8,701 nucleotides of DNA, taken from assembly GCA_038258095.1 (NCBI GenBank), contig JBBSQE010000139.1, positions 1 through 8,701 of the forward strand, in the 5' to 3' direction. Positions 1 through 6,644 of the stretch are shown one piece after another (within the stretch, counting starts at the first letter, position 1; every line of letters begins with the position of its first letter). Origin of the DNA: JBBSQE01 sp038258095. Lineage in GTDB: Bacteria; Actinomycetota; Thermoleophilia; Solirubrobacterales; 70-9. The position numbers and the translations under genes were made by a program. The notes under the pieces were generated by a model that made no database searches, was not told where the DNA came from, and saw only the letters and a program-made list of their open reading frames with translations.

Positions 1-159
1 AAGTCGCTGGCGCGGTCACTCGAGCTCGCGCGGCCCGGGCGGCTCAAGGCGGTGCGGGACGCGCTGACGGAGCTCGGCCTGGCGGCCGACTCGAGGGCCG
101 AGGCGCTCTCGCCCGCTGAGTTCGCAGCACTGGCGGAAAAGCTCGAGGGCGGCGCGTAG
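1..159 (+). CDS. rsmA: 16S rRNA dimethyladenosine transferase RsmA (KsgA), 3' end only
   Basis: Frame 1 is open from the window edge to TAG at 157-159, giving the last 52 residues. They read as an alpha-helical tail with RDALTELGL, then ALSPAEFAALAEKL, the usual C-terminal helical domain ending of RsmA/KsgA. The enzyme uses S-adenosylmethionine to dimethylate two adjacent adenosines in the 3'-terminal hairpin of 16S rRNA during small-subunit assembly. The methyltransferase core lies outside the window, so no catalytic motif is visible. The assignment rests on the tail and on the classic actinobacterial rsmA-ispE order. ispE begins 6 nt after the stop, so the two are probably co-transcribed. 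Confidence 0.83.
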   Translation, partial: KSLARSLELARPGRLKAVRDALTELGLAADSRAEALSPAEFAALAEKLEGGA

Positions 160-165
160 GCTCGG

Positions 166-996
166 ATGCTAATCCTCGCCCCCGCAAAGCTGAACCTCTG
201 CCTTTACCTGGCAGGGCGGCGCGACGACGGCCTGCACGAACTCTGCTCGCTGTTCGAGCCGCTCAGCCTCGCCGACGAGCTGGAGGTGACCGAGGGCGAG
301 CGCGACGAGGTGGTGTGCCCCGCGCTAGAGGTCGAGAACCTCGCCGAGCGGGCGCTCGCGTCGCTGCGGGGGCTCGGCTGGGACGGCGACCCGGTGAGGA
401 TCGAGATCACGAAACGGATCCCGGTGGCGGCCGGCCTCGGCGGCGGCAGTGCTGATGCGGCCGCGGTCCTGCGTCTCGGAGGGCTTGGGCACCGCGGGCT
501 CGCCGACGCCGCGCTGGCTCTCGGCGCAGATGTCCCGAGCCAGCTCGTCCCGGCGCTCTCCCTGGTCCAGGGAGTGGGGGAGGTCGTGGAGCGGCTGGCC
601 GATCCGGAGCCACACGGAGTCGTGCTCCTGCCCGGCGGCGGCGGGCTCTCGACGCCCGAGGTCTTCGCCGAAGCGGACCGGCGCGGGGCGGGGCGGGACG
701 AGCGGGATATCACGGGCATTCGCCTGGGGCTGCGGGCCGCGACGGCGTCCGGCGCGCATCCCCTCGAGTACACGGATCTGCTGATCAACGACCTCCAGCC
801 GGCCGCGACGTCGCTGCGTCCCGACATCGAGGAGGCGCTGGAGGCGCTGACGGGTGCCGGCGCCGGTGCGGCGCTCCTCAGTGGCTCGGGGCCGACGGCA
901 TTCGGCCTCTTCGCCGACCTCGATGAAGCGACGCGCGCCGCGGGCAGAATCGACCGTCCCGACGCCATCGTCTGCGAGGGTGGGCGGCCAATTTGA
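166..996 (+). CDS. ispE: 4-diphosphocytidyl-2-C-methyl-D-erythritol kinase IspE
   Basis: This GHMP-family kinase phosphorylates CDP-methylerythritol with ATP in the cytoplasmic MEP pathway to IPP/DMAPP. At 276 residues it is close to the E. coli enzyme (283). The N-terminus has PAKLNLCLYL with the expected catalytic Lys8. The glycine-rich ATP motif PVAAGLGGGSADAAA spans residues 86-100. GADVP at 120-124 supplies the catalytic Asp122. NDLQPAA and the late GHMP motif LSGSGPTAFGLF are present. Two departures from E. coli are seen: DGLHEL replaces DGYHEL, so the cytosine-stacking Tyr is Leu23, and the stretch between the ATP motif and GADVP is about six residues shorter. ATG at 166 follows the rsmA stop by 6 nt and places the PAKLN motif normally. 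Its stop overlaps the next start. Confidence 0.95.
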   Translation: MLILAPAKLNLCLYLAGRRDDGLHELCSLFEPLSLADELEVTEGERDEVVCPALEVENLAERALASLRGLGWDGDPVRIEITKRIPVAAGLGGGSADAAAVLRLGGLGHRGLADAALALGADVPSQLVPALSLVQGVGEVVERLADPEPHGVVLLPGGGGLSTPEVFAEADRRGAGRDERDITGIRLGLRAATASGAHPLEYTDLLINDLQPAATSLRPDIEEALEALTGAGAGAALLSGSGPTAFGLFADLDEATRAAGRIDRPDAIVCEGGRPI

Positions 997-2528
997 AGCT
1001 TCCTGAGGGAAAGAACGCCAAGCGGCTGAAGACCGGCGCCATCGTCGCGGTCGTGGCGGCGGTCTACTACACGATCAGCAAGGTCGTCCCCCACGAGGAC
1101 CTGCAGAAGCTCCTGCAGAGCGTCGCCGACACCCTGGGAGCGTGGACGTACCTGCTGGTCGGCGCGTTCGCCTTCCTCGAGACGGGCGCCGGTGTCGGCC
1201 TCCTCGTTCCGGGGGAGACGGTGATGCTCTTGGGCGGCGCCGTGGCCGGGCTCGGCGCGATCAACATCTACATTCTGATCGCGATCGCCTGGTTCTCGGC
1301 CTGGGCGGGCGACACCGCGAGCTTCTTCATCGGCCGCCGACTCGGCCGCGACTTCGTGCTCCGGCACGGTCCCCGCTTCGGAATAACCCACGAGCGCTTC
1401 GAGAAGGTGGAGAGCTATTTCGACCGCCACGGGGGGAAGACGATCCTGGTCGGGCGGTTCATCAGCCTGGTCCGGGCGCTGGCGCCGTTCGTCGCCGGGA
1501 GCTCGGGCATGTCCTATCGGTCATTCGTCCCCTACAGCGTGCTGGGAACGGGCATCTGGGCGAGCGCTCACATCCTCATCGGCTACTTCTTCAGCCGCAG
1601 CATCGACACGGCCGCCAAGTACGCGGGGCGCGGTGCATTCCTCCTCGCGACGCTGATCGTGATCGTCGTCGGCGTGGTGCTGGCGGTCCGGTATCTGCGC
1701 GAGGCCGAGAACCGGGCGTCGGCGGTCCGGTGGATGGATGATCACCGGGCGTCGCGCTGGCTCGCCGCGCTCGGCCGCAGGCTGCAGCCGCAGGCGCGTT
1801 TCCTCTGGGACCGGCTGACTCCCGGTGGGGAGTTCGGCCTCGAGGTGACGAGCGTCCTCGCCGTCGGAGCCGTCGGCCTCTTCATCCTCGTTTCCTACAC
1901 GGTGATCGTCGTCGGCGACCCCGGGCCGACTCCCGGGGACATGACGGCAGCGAACATCGCCGGGGACCTCCAGACGGGCTGGCTGGTTACTGCCGCAAAG
2001 GTCGTCACCCAATTCGGCTCCGGGGCGGTGATCTGGCCGCTGACGGTGATCTGTGCGGCCTATCTCGGAGTGCACCGCCGCCGGCTCGAGACGGCGGTTC
2101 TGACGGCGGGAGCCGTCACCACCATCATTGCGGTGCACGTGATGAAGGCCTCGGTCGATCGCCCCCGTCCCGCGGGCGGCCTGGTGAATTACCTCGGGTC
2201 GTCCTTCCCGAGCGGCCACGCCGCCTACTCGACGACCTACGTCTGCCTGGCCGTGATCGTTGCGATGAGCCTGCGGGCGGGGGGCCGCCGGGGCACCGGG
2301 GTCGTCCTCGCGGGCATTGCCCTCAGCGCGATGGTCGGCCTCACCCGGGTCTATCTGGGCGTTCACTACATGAGTGACGTGAGCGCCGGTTGGGCTCTGG
2401 GGGCTTCTGCGTTCTCTCTCAGCGCGGGCGTGGCGCTACTCGTCGTCCGGTTGCGCGAGAATCCCGGGAATGGCTCAGCGGAGCGAGGAAACGTCCCGGT
2501 GACGGAGAAGGGAGCGCAGGCGTCGTGA
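993..2528 (+). CDS. DedA-family membrane protein fused to PAP2 phosphatase
   Basis: A 511-residue integral membrane protein with two recognisable halves. Residues ~15-235 are a DedA (SNARE-associated/VTT) domain: FLETGAGVGLLVPGET (61-76), GDTASFFIGRRLG (106-118), and GRFISLVRALAPFVAG (154-169), whose R155 and R161 match the paired essential arginines of DedA proteins. Residues ~285-488 are a PAP2 phosphatase with the full signature: KX6RP (K385...R392-P393), PSGH (406-409) and R-X5-H-X3-D (R452, H458, D462). I count roughly ten or more hydrophobic segments in all. Known PAP2 enzymes dephosphorylate lipid (pyro)phosphates. DedA proteins are linked to undecaprenyl-phosphate translocation and membrane homeostasis. 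A role in carrier-lipid recycling is inferred. The TTG start at 993 overlaps the ispE stop (TTGA), and a GAGGG-like purine run lies about 12 nt upstream; no better in-frame start precedes the first helix. Fusions of this type exist in databases, and the substrate is not proven here. Confidence 0.92.
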   Translation: MKLPEGKNAKRLKTGAIVAVVAAVYYTISKVVPHEDLQKLLQSVADTLGAWTYLLVGAFAFLETGAGVGLLVPGETVMLLGGAVAGLGAINIYILIAIAWFSAWAGDTASFFIGRRLGRDFVLRHGPRFGITHERFEKVESYFDRHGGKTILVGRFISLVRALAPFVAGSSGMSYRSFVPYSVLGTGIWASAHILIGYFFSRSIDTAAKYAGRGAFLLATLIVIVVGVVLAVRYLREAENRASAVRWMDDHRASRWLAALGRRLQPQARFLWDRLTPGGEFGLEVTSVLAVGAVGLFILVSYTVIVVGDPGPTPGDMTAANIAGDLQTGWLVTAAKVVTQFGSGAVIWPLTVICAAYLGVHRRRLETAVLTAGAVTTIIAVHVMKASVDRPRPAGGLVNYLGSSFPSGHAAYSTTYVCLAVIVAMSLRAGGRRGTGVVLAGIALSAMVGLTRVYLGVHYMSDVSAGWALGASAFSLSAGVALLVVRLRENPGNGSAERGNVPVTEKGAQAS

Positions 2529-2779
2529 GCCTTTCGGTCGGCGCGATCGAGACACAGATCTGGATAGTCGCCGCAGCCACCGTGATCAGCCTCGCGGCGT
2601 TCATCGGGCTGATCCTCATCCCGTCGCTCCAATCCTTCGGGCGGCCGTGGGAGAAGGTGGGCGCTGCGTTCCTGTCGATCTTCGTGCTCATCACACTGGT
2701 CATGATCGGCATCGCGGTGGGCGTCGCGCTCGTGCTCGACTTTCCGAAAGAGATCTCGGACCTCTTCAGCCAGGGGTGA
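2525..2779 (+). CDS. small two-helix membrane protein, function unknown
   Basis: An 84-residue protein I do not recognise by family. GTG at 2525 overlaps the preceding TGA as GTGA, and a purine-rich AAGGGAG (2508-2514) sits about 10 nt upstream, which decides this start over the longer open frame that reaches back into the fusion gene. Two strongly hydrophobic segments are visible, about residues 11-33 and 46-71. They are joined by a short polar loop (QSFGRPWEK) with Arg40 and Lys44, which predicts an inside loop with both ends outside. The tail is short and amphipathic (FPKEISDLF). The 4-nt overlap indicates translational coupling to the DedA-PAP2 gene, so a role as accessory subunit or stabiliser of that membrane protein is a reasonable guess, no more. 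Confidence 0.75.
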   Translation: MSLSVGAIETQIWIVAAATVISLAAFIGLILIPSLQSFGRPWEKVGAAFLSIFVLITLVMIGIAVGVALVLDFPKEISDLFSQG

Positions 2780-2793
2780 TGCCCTTCGGCCAC

Positions 2794-2824
2794 GGCTGAC
2801 GCGGTTCTAGTCGTCGCGTCTGCC
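2794..2824 (+). terminator. imperfect hairpin after the ispE operon
   Basis: GGCTGACGCG (2794-2803) faces CGCGTCTGCC (2815-2824): nine of ten bases pair, with one T-T mismatch and an 11-nt loop. It lies 15 nt after the small membrane-protein stop and just upstream of the PucR gene. There is no T-run, so it is a weak candidate for an intrinsic terminator. It could equally be an operator for the downstream regulator, whose putative -10 box starts 20 nt later. Confidence 0.33.
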
Positions 2825-2843
2825 TCGATCCCACCGTCCTGGG

Positions 2844-2849
2844 GATAAT
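2844..2849 (+). promoter_or_regulatory. putative -10 box (GATAAT) of the PucR-type gene
   Basis: GATAAT stands out in GC-rich surroundings and matches five of six bases of TATAAT. Its last base is 7 nt before the ATG at 2857, so transcription would start at or next to the start codon, implying a leaderless mRNA. The G-run directly before the ATG is too close to act as a normal ribosome binding site. I see no convincing -35 element at standard spacing. Confidence 0.38.
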
Positions 2850-2856
2850 CGGGGGG

Positions 2857-4089
2857 ATGCCGGCAGCCGAAGAGCCGCGACAGGACTCGACCGAAGGCGG
2901 ATTCGCACAGCTCGCCGCGCTCTCGGACGCCGTCGAGTCCGGCGCCGGCCTGCCGGCGGTCTCCCGTGCCGCAGCAAAGGTCCTCGAGGCGAGTGTCGCG
3001 TTGATCGACCGCTCGAGCGCGGTGCTCGCGGTCGCCGGGGCATCGTCAGACCAGGAGCAGAAGCTGCTCGCCGGTGGCGAGGGGGTGGTCTCGATCGATC
3101 TGCGCGTGGCCGACAGCGTCGTCGGTGAGCTTCGCTATCGCTCGGTGAGCGATCCGGACCCGTCGATCGCGCGGATGGTCTCGACGCTGCTCGGGCTGGA
3201 GCTGGAGCGCGCGCGCTCGCCCGAGTGGGCATCCGAGGAGGCTGCCGCCGGGCTGGTGGTGGCGCTTCTCGCCCGCGAGGTGACCGACCGCGGGGACATC
3301 CTGGCCCGAGCGACGGAGCTCGGGGCTGACCTCGGCTCCGGCGCCGGGGTCCTCGTGGTCAGGGCGAATCCGCGCACTGCGCAGGAGGGAGAGTGGCGCT
3401 CGCGGGTCCTGACGCTTGCCGTGCGGGCTCTGCGGTCGGTGGGCCCGGGCGCGCTGGCGGCGCTCGAAGACCACGACGGCGCCGAGGTGTCGGTCGTCGT
3501 CCCAGCGGCTGACGACGACCGCCTCGTCCGCGCCGGAAGGGCACTGATTGAAGAGCTGGCCGAGACGCTGCAGGGCTTCCACGTGAGGATCGGGCGCAGC
3601 CGCCGGGCGACCGATCCGGTCGATCTGTACCGCGCCGGCAACGAGGCGAGGCTGGCGGTGAACGTCGCCGACGCGGAGGACATCGAGCTGCTCGCCTTCG
3701 AGGACACCGGGGCCTACCGTCTCCTCCTTCCGGCGATGAGCGAGGATCCGGCCGAGCTGGAGCGCTTCTATGCGGAGACGATCCAGCCTCTCTCCGGGTA
3801 TGACGAGCAGTACGAGACCGAGCTGGTGCGAACGGTCGAGGCCTACCTCGACAACGACGGGAACGTGACCGCCACCGCGAAGCAGCTCTTTACGCACCGC
3901 CACACGATCCGCTACCGGCTGGAGCGTGCCCGCGAGCTGTGCGGACACGACGTGTCGGCTACCGAGGGCCGGGAGAAGCTCGGACTGGGATTGAAGGCGA
4001 TGCGCGTGCTCGGCATACCGGCGCCGCGTGGGCCGGCGATGGAGCCGGGGGCGGGCGCCGGCAAGGTGCCCCGCAACGGCGAGGACTGA
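2857..4089 (+). CDS. PucR/CdaR-family transcriptional regulator
   Basis: A 410-residue cytoplasmic protein with the layout of PucR/CdaR-like activators. Residues ~15-120 are a GAF-like sensor region (VLEASVALIDRSSAVLAVAG). Residues ~130-285 are the GGDEF-related CdaR middle domain (FHVRIGRSRRATDPVDLYRA, then ELLAFEDTGAYRLLL). Residues ~320-385 are the C-terminal PucR helix-turn-helix: TVEAYLDNDGNVTATAKQLF, HRHTIRYRLERARELCG, ending in LGLGLKAMRVLG. The family regulates catabolic genes such as purine or sugar-acid use, but nothing here fixes the effector or targets. A low-complexity Pro/Gly/Ala tail of about 25 residues follows the DNA-binding domain. It is a single gene between a hairpin and a convergent hydrolase gene. 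It might control that hydrolase, but no shared operator is evident. Confidence 0.88.
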   Translation: MPAAEEPRQDSTEGGFAQLAALSDAVESGAGLPAVSRAAAKVLEASVALIDRSSAVLAVAGASSDQEQKLLAGGEGVVSIDLRVADSVVGELRYRSVSDPDPSIARMVSTLLGLELERARSPEWASEEAAAGLVVALLAREVTDRGDILARATELGADLGSGAGVLVVRANPRTAQEGEWRSRVLTLAVRALRSVGPGALAALEDHDGAEVSVVVPAADDDRLVRAGRALIEELAETLQGFHVRIGRSRRATDPVDLYRAGNEARLAVNVADAEDIELLAFEDTGAYRLLLPAMSEDPAELERFYAETIQPLSGYDEQYETELVRTVEAYLDNDGNVTATAKQLFTHRHTIRYRLERARELCGHDVSATEGREKLGLGLKAMRVLGIPAPRGPAMEPGAGAGKVPRNGED

Positions 4090-4109
4090 CCGGCCTCCGG
4101 ACGCTCGAT

Positions 4110-4130
4110 CGGCCCGGCCCAGACGGGTCG
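4110..4130. terminator. hairpin between convergent genes
   Basis: CGGCCCG (4110-4116) pairs with CGGGTCG (4124-4130) through seven pairs including one G-T wobble, around a 7-nt loop. It lies in the 54-bp gap between the stop of the PucR-type gene and the stop of the opposite-strand hydrolase. The position suits a bidirectional terminator, but no T-run follows on either strand, so activity is uncertain. Confidence 0.35.
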
Positions 4131-4143
4131 GCTCCCGCTACTT

Positions 4144-6396
4144 CTACTTGCCCGCGCGCCTGACGGCGAGGCCGCGGAAGCCCTTCGCCAAGCCGGGGGT
4201 GCCCGGGCTGGCGACGATCACCTGGGTGCGCAGGTGCCGGTGGGTTCGGAGGTAGCGATGCGCCGCGCCGGTGAGGCGAAGGCTCACCCTCCTCGTCTGA
4301 CCGGCCTTCGCCGTGAAGTTGCCGCGGGCGACGAGAATCCGTCCTCGCCTGCCCCTCCGCGGCACTCCCCTGACCCTGATCCTGGCGGCCGCGCAGGAAT
4401 CAACCGACGCCGGGCAGGTGACCCGGAGGCTGAGGAACTTCCCGATCGCGACCAGCCGGCCCTTCGCGAGCCTGGTGCGGCCCTTCGTCGGGGTCGGCAC
4501 CGGCCGCACATCGCCCGGATAGAAATGGGGAAGCGGGGCCTGGACAGCGCCGCCGGCCGCGCCGGGCTCATCGAGGACCGGGAGGCGAAGCTCCAGGTTC
4601 GCGACGGTCACGTTCTGCTGATCATTCGACGCCTGGCCGTATGGCGCGTCGTTCGGGAGCAGCTCCAGCTTGGCCACGTGGCCCTCGGCGAAGCGGTAGC
4701 CGTTGGGGTGGAGCTGGAAAACCTGGGTGACGGGCCGGGTGCTCGCCTGCGGGCGCCACAGGCCCCGCGACACGAGCGTGGCCATCCCGTCGGGGCCCAC
4801 GTCGAGGAGCCGAGCGGCGACCTCGGAGCTCGCCCCGGGCATCGTGAAGTCCGCGATGACCGTGGGGGAGCCCATCAGCGTGTAGCCACCCGCGGGAGCC
4901 ACGGGCATCCTGTAGCTCGGGACTCCGGCCTGATCGGCGCCGGGGACCTTCGCGCACGCTCCACCGCCGAAGATCGGGTCGAACGTGGATCCGAAGGACG
5001 CATCACCACCTGTCGGGGTGATCGTCTGGGCGGCGTCCGACGTCATCCGGACCTCGCCCGGATGGATCGCGTTCCACGACGGGGCGAAGTACGGACCCTC
5101 TGAGGTGGCCGAGTTCGGGCAGGCCTCGGTGATCGTCTCGACTCCGCGGAACGGGGTCGGGCCGTGCGGCGGCGTCGGAGGGCCGCCGCCATCCATGACG
5201 TAGTACTTGAACCAGTTGTTCTCGCGATCGGCGAGCTTGAGCACGTCGGCCGGCTTGTTCTGCCCGCGCGGGTGCCCGAAGTCCAGGTACATCAGCGAGA
5301 TCGGCGCGTTCGGGTACTGGGCGTGGGTGCGGTTGTAGAAACGCAGCGACTCGTCGGCCGGGAACAGGTCGTCGGTCCAGCCGTTTGAGATCAGGAGGGG
5401 AGCCGGGGCGACCGAGTGGTCGATGTAGTACGACGAGTGGTGCTGCTGGATCTCGTTGAGGATGCTCTGGACCAGCGGGTCGCCGTCGTAGGGCTCGCCC
5501 TGGTCGAGGCGGGCCTTCCAGGCCTGGAGATTCGCGTCCGGATCTGTCGTGGAGCAGTAGGTTGAGCCGGGATCCGGGAAGGCGAACGCGGCACAACCGG
5601 AGGCATAGAGGCCGGTGACGAAGGACTGCTTCTGGACGCCGACGCGGCCGTTGTAAACGTTGTCGGTGACGTAGTCGAAGGTTCCTCCGCTGGGGACCAG
5701 CGCGTAGGAGAGGTCGGTCCAGGGGATCTCGGGCAGCGCACCCGCGAGGGTGATCGTCTGGCCGTTGTCCGGTCCGCCGGTGATCGTCCACGGGGCGTAG
5801 GTGCCGTTCGGGAGCATGATCCGGTTCTTGAGCGCCGCGAGAGCCATCGACTTGCCACCGCCGTAGGAGCCTCCGGTCGCCCCGATCCGAGCCGGGTCGA
5901 CGAGTCCCTCGCCGACGAGCTCCGAAGCGAGGAACTGCGCATCGCGAACCTCGTAGCGGGTGTCCTGGAGGTGGTTGTAGCCGTTGGTGCAGGCCACGGA
6001 CCCGAGGGCGACCCGAGATGCCTGGCTGCCGCAGGACTGGCCGAAGCCGCGGTCGGACTGGCTGTAGGTTGCGTAGCCCTGGTCGAGCCAGCGGTGCATC
6101 GAGGAGAGGCTGAGCTTCGAGCCACCGTAGCCGTGGAACATCATCACCAGCGGGTAACCGCCGGACGGCATCGGGAAGGTCGCCGGGTCGGGGGTTGCGA
6201 AGTTGACGTCGACCGGGGTCTGGCCGTCCCAGGTCTCGGTGACGCTGCGCGGAGAGGCGGAGCAGAAGTCCACGCCGTCGCCCTGGACGGTGCAGGGAAC
6301 GTCCCCGCCGAACACGCTGGCCGGTGGGGCGGCACTTGCGCTCGGCGCGGCAACCAGGCCCGCGATGAGGGCGGTCAGGACCAAAAGCGTGCGCAT
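4144..6396 (-). CDS. secreted CocE/NonD (S15-like) alpha/beta-hydrolase with C-terminal beta tail
   Basis: A 750-residue exported serine hydrolase. A Sec-type signal peptide fills residues 1-22 (hydrophobic core, then ASA before APP; no twin Arg). The alpha/beta-hydrolase core has the oxyanion-type HGYGG (88-92) and nucleophile elbow GGSYGG with Ser177. The acid is probably D342 or D343 in NGWTDDLFP, and the His is H375 in LDFGHPRG. Residues ~500-607 resemble the jelly-roll C-terminal domain of X-Pro dipeptidyl-peptidase/CocE enzymes. A linker leads to a ~110-residue basic beta-rich tail (~640-750) with VTCPASVDSC, a style common in Thermoleophilia exoproteins. There are ten cysteines (35, 45, 122, 136, 268, 281, 426, 481, 661, 668), consistent with disulfides outside the cell. 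The substrate could be a peptide, acyl ester or amide and is not decidable here. GGAG lies 4 nt before the ATG on the coding strand. Confidence 0.9.
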   Translation of the reverse strand: MRTLLVLTALIAGLVAAPSASAAPPASVFGGDVPCTVQGDGVDFCSASPRSVTETWDGQTPVDVNFATPDPATFPMPSGGYPLVMMFHGYGGSKLSLSSMHRWLDQGYATYSQSDRGFGQSCGSQASRVALGSVACTNGYNHLQDTRYEVRDAQFLASELVGEGLVDPARIGATGGSYGGGKSMALAALKNRIMLPNGTYAPWTITGGPDNGQTITLAGALPEIPWTDLSYALVPSGGTFDYVTDNVYNGRVGVQKQSFVTGLYASGCAAFAFPDPGSTYCSTTDPDANLQAWKARLDQGEPYDGDPLVQSILNEIQQHHSSYYIDHSVAPAPLLISNGWTDDLFPADESLRFYNRTHAQYPNAPISLMYLDFGHPRGQNKPADVLKLADRENNWFKYYVMDGGGPPTPPHGPTPFRGVETITEACPNSATSEGPYFAPSWNAIHPGEVRMTSDAAQTITPTGGDASFGSTFDPIFGGGACAKVPGADQAGVPSYRMPVAPAGGYTLMGSPTVIADFTMPGASSEVAARLLDVGPDGMATLVSRGLWRPQASTRPVTQVFQLHPNGYRFAEGHVAKLELLPNDAPYGQASNDQQNVTVANLELRLPVLDEPGAAGGAVQAPLPHFYPGDVRPVPTPTKGRTRLAKGRLVAIGKFLSLRVTCPASVDSCAAARIRVRGVPRRGRRGRILVARGNFTAKAGQTRRVSLRLTGAAHRYLRTHRHLRTQVIVASPGTPGLAKGFRGLAVRRAGK

Positions 6397-6403
6397 CTCT
6401 CTC

Positions 6404-6424
6404 CGTTCGTTGCGTTCAACGTTC
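6404..6424. repeat. triple CGTTC with small hairpin upstream of the hydrolase gene
   Basis: CGTTC occurs at 6404-6408, 6413-6417 and 6420-6424, just upstream (in the minus-strand sense) of the hydrolase ribosome binding site. CGTTG at 6408-6412 and CAACG at 6417-6421 also form a 5-bp stem with a 4-nt loop. This may be a 5'-leader structure or a small operator. It is short enough to be chance. Confidence 0.25.
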
Positions 6425-6520
6425 CCCGTGGGCGGAGAGGATGAGCCTCACTGCCCGAGTGGAGGATAACGGGGTTGGTTTCGGCCCGGCGCAGTTCGAG
6501 TCCGGAGGCTCGGTGCAGCA

Positions 6521-6526
6521 TACAAT
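6521..6526 (+). promoter_or_regulatory. putative -10 box (TACAAT) of tRNA-Gln
   Basis: TACAAT matches five of six bases of the TATAAT consensus and ends 10 nt before the mature tRNA 5' end, a suitable distance for a short RNase P leader. The nearest -35-like sequence, TTCGAG at 6495-6500, lies 20 bp upstream, a little far. The rest of the 140-bp spacer back to the hydrolase gene holds no ORF I can support. Confidence 0.42.
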
Positions 6527-6536
6527 CAAGCCTGCT

Positions 6537-6607
6537 TGGGGAGTCGGCTAATGGGAAGCCTCTGCCTTTTGGTGGCAGCTATCCAGGTTCGAATCCTGGC
6601 TCCCCAG
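6537..6607 (+). tRNA. tRNA-Gln, anticodon TTG
   Basis: A complete cloverleaf of 71 nt is readable. Acceptor TGGGGAG (6537-6543) pairs with CTCCCCA (6600-6606), followed by discriminator G6607. D-stem GGCT (6546-6549) pairs with AGCC (6557-6560). Anticodon stem CTGCC (6562-6566) pairs with GGCAG (6574-6578) around TTTTGGT, placing TTG at 6569-6571. T-stem CCAGG (6583-6587) pairs with CCTGG (6595-6599) around TTCGAAT. U1-A72 and discriminator G are characteristic of bacterial glutamine tRNAs. CCA is not encoded; TGG follows. It decodes CAA (and by wobble CAG). It sits upstream of glmU, as in other actinobacteria, with the HNH gene inserted between them. Confidence 0.96.
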
Positions 6608-6644
6608 TGGGAACTCCGTCCGGTCCGGCTGCGAACATGCGTTC

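Noticed and set aside
204..1430. Long minus-strand open frame (about 408 codons) across ispE and the DedA-PAP2 gene
   Set aside because: It is Ala/Arg/Ser-rich low-complexity translation opposite two convincing genes, typical of high-GC shadow frames.
1521..2366. Minus-strand open frame opposite the PAP2 half
   Set aside because: Arg/Asp/Gly-rich sequence with no family resemblance; the plus strand carries complete PAP2 motifs.
4234..5103. Plus-strand open frame of about 289 codons opposite the hydrolase gene
   Set aside because: Arg/Gly/Pro-rich composition with no domain; the minus-strand gene has a signal peptide and catalytic motifs.
5971..6444. Plus-strand frame overlapping the 5' end of the hydrolase
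   Set aside because: It is the shadow of the signal peptide and catalytic-domain coding region and has no recognisable motif.
6430..6456. GGGC...GCCC with inner GAGG/CCTC pairing in the spacer before tRNA-Gln
   Set aside because: Only two 4-bp stems separated by a 3x3 internal loop; too weak in GC-rich DNA to call.
6492..6506. GTTCGAGTCC, which looks like a tRNA T-loop, upstream of tRNA-Gln
   Set aside because: The flanking bases (CGCAG and CCGGA) do not pair and no other tRNA arms surround it, so it is not a second or broken tRNA.
6583..6607. tRNA-Gln 3' end as an integration (att) site
   Set aside because: No second copy of the tRNA 3' end and no integrase are present in the window.
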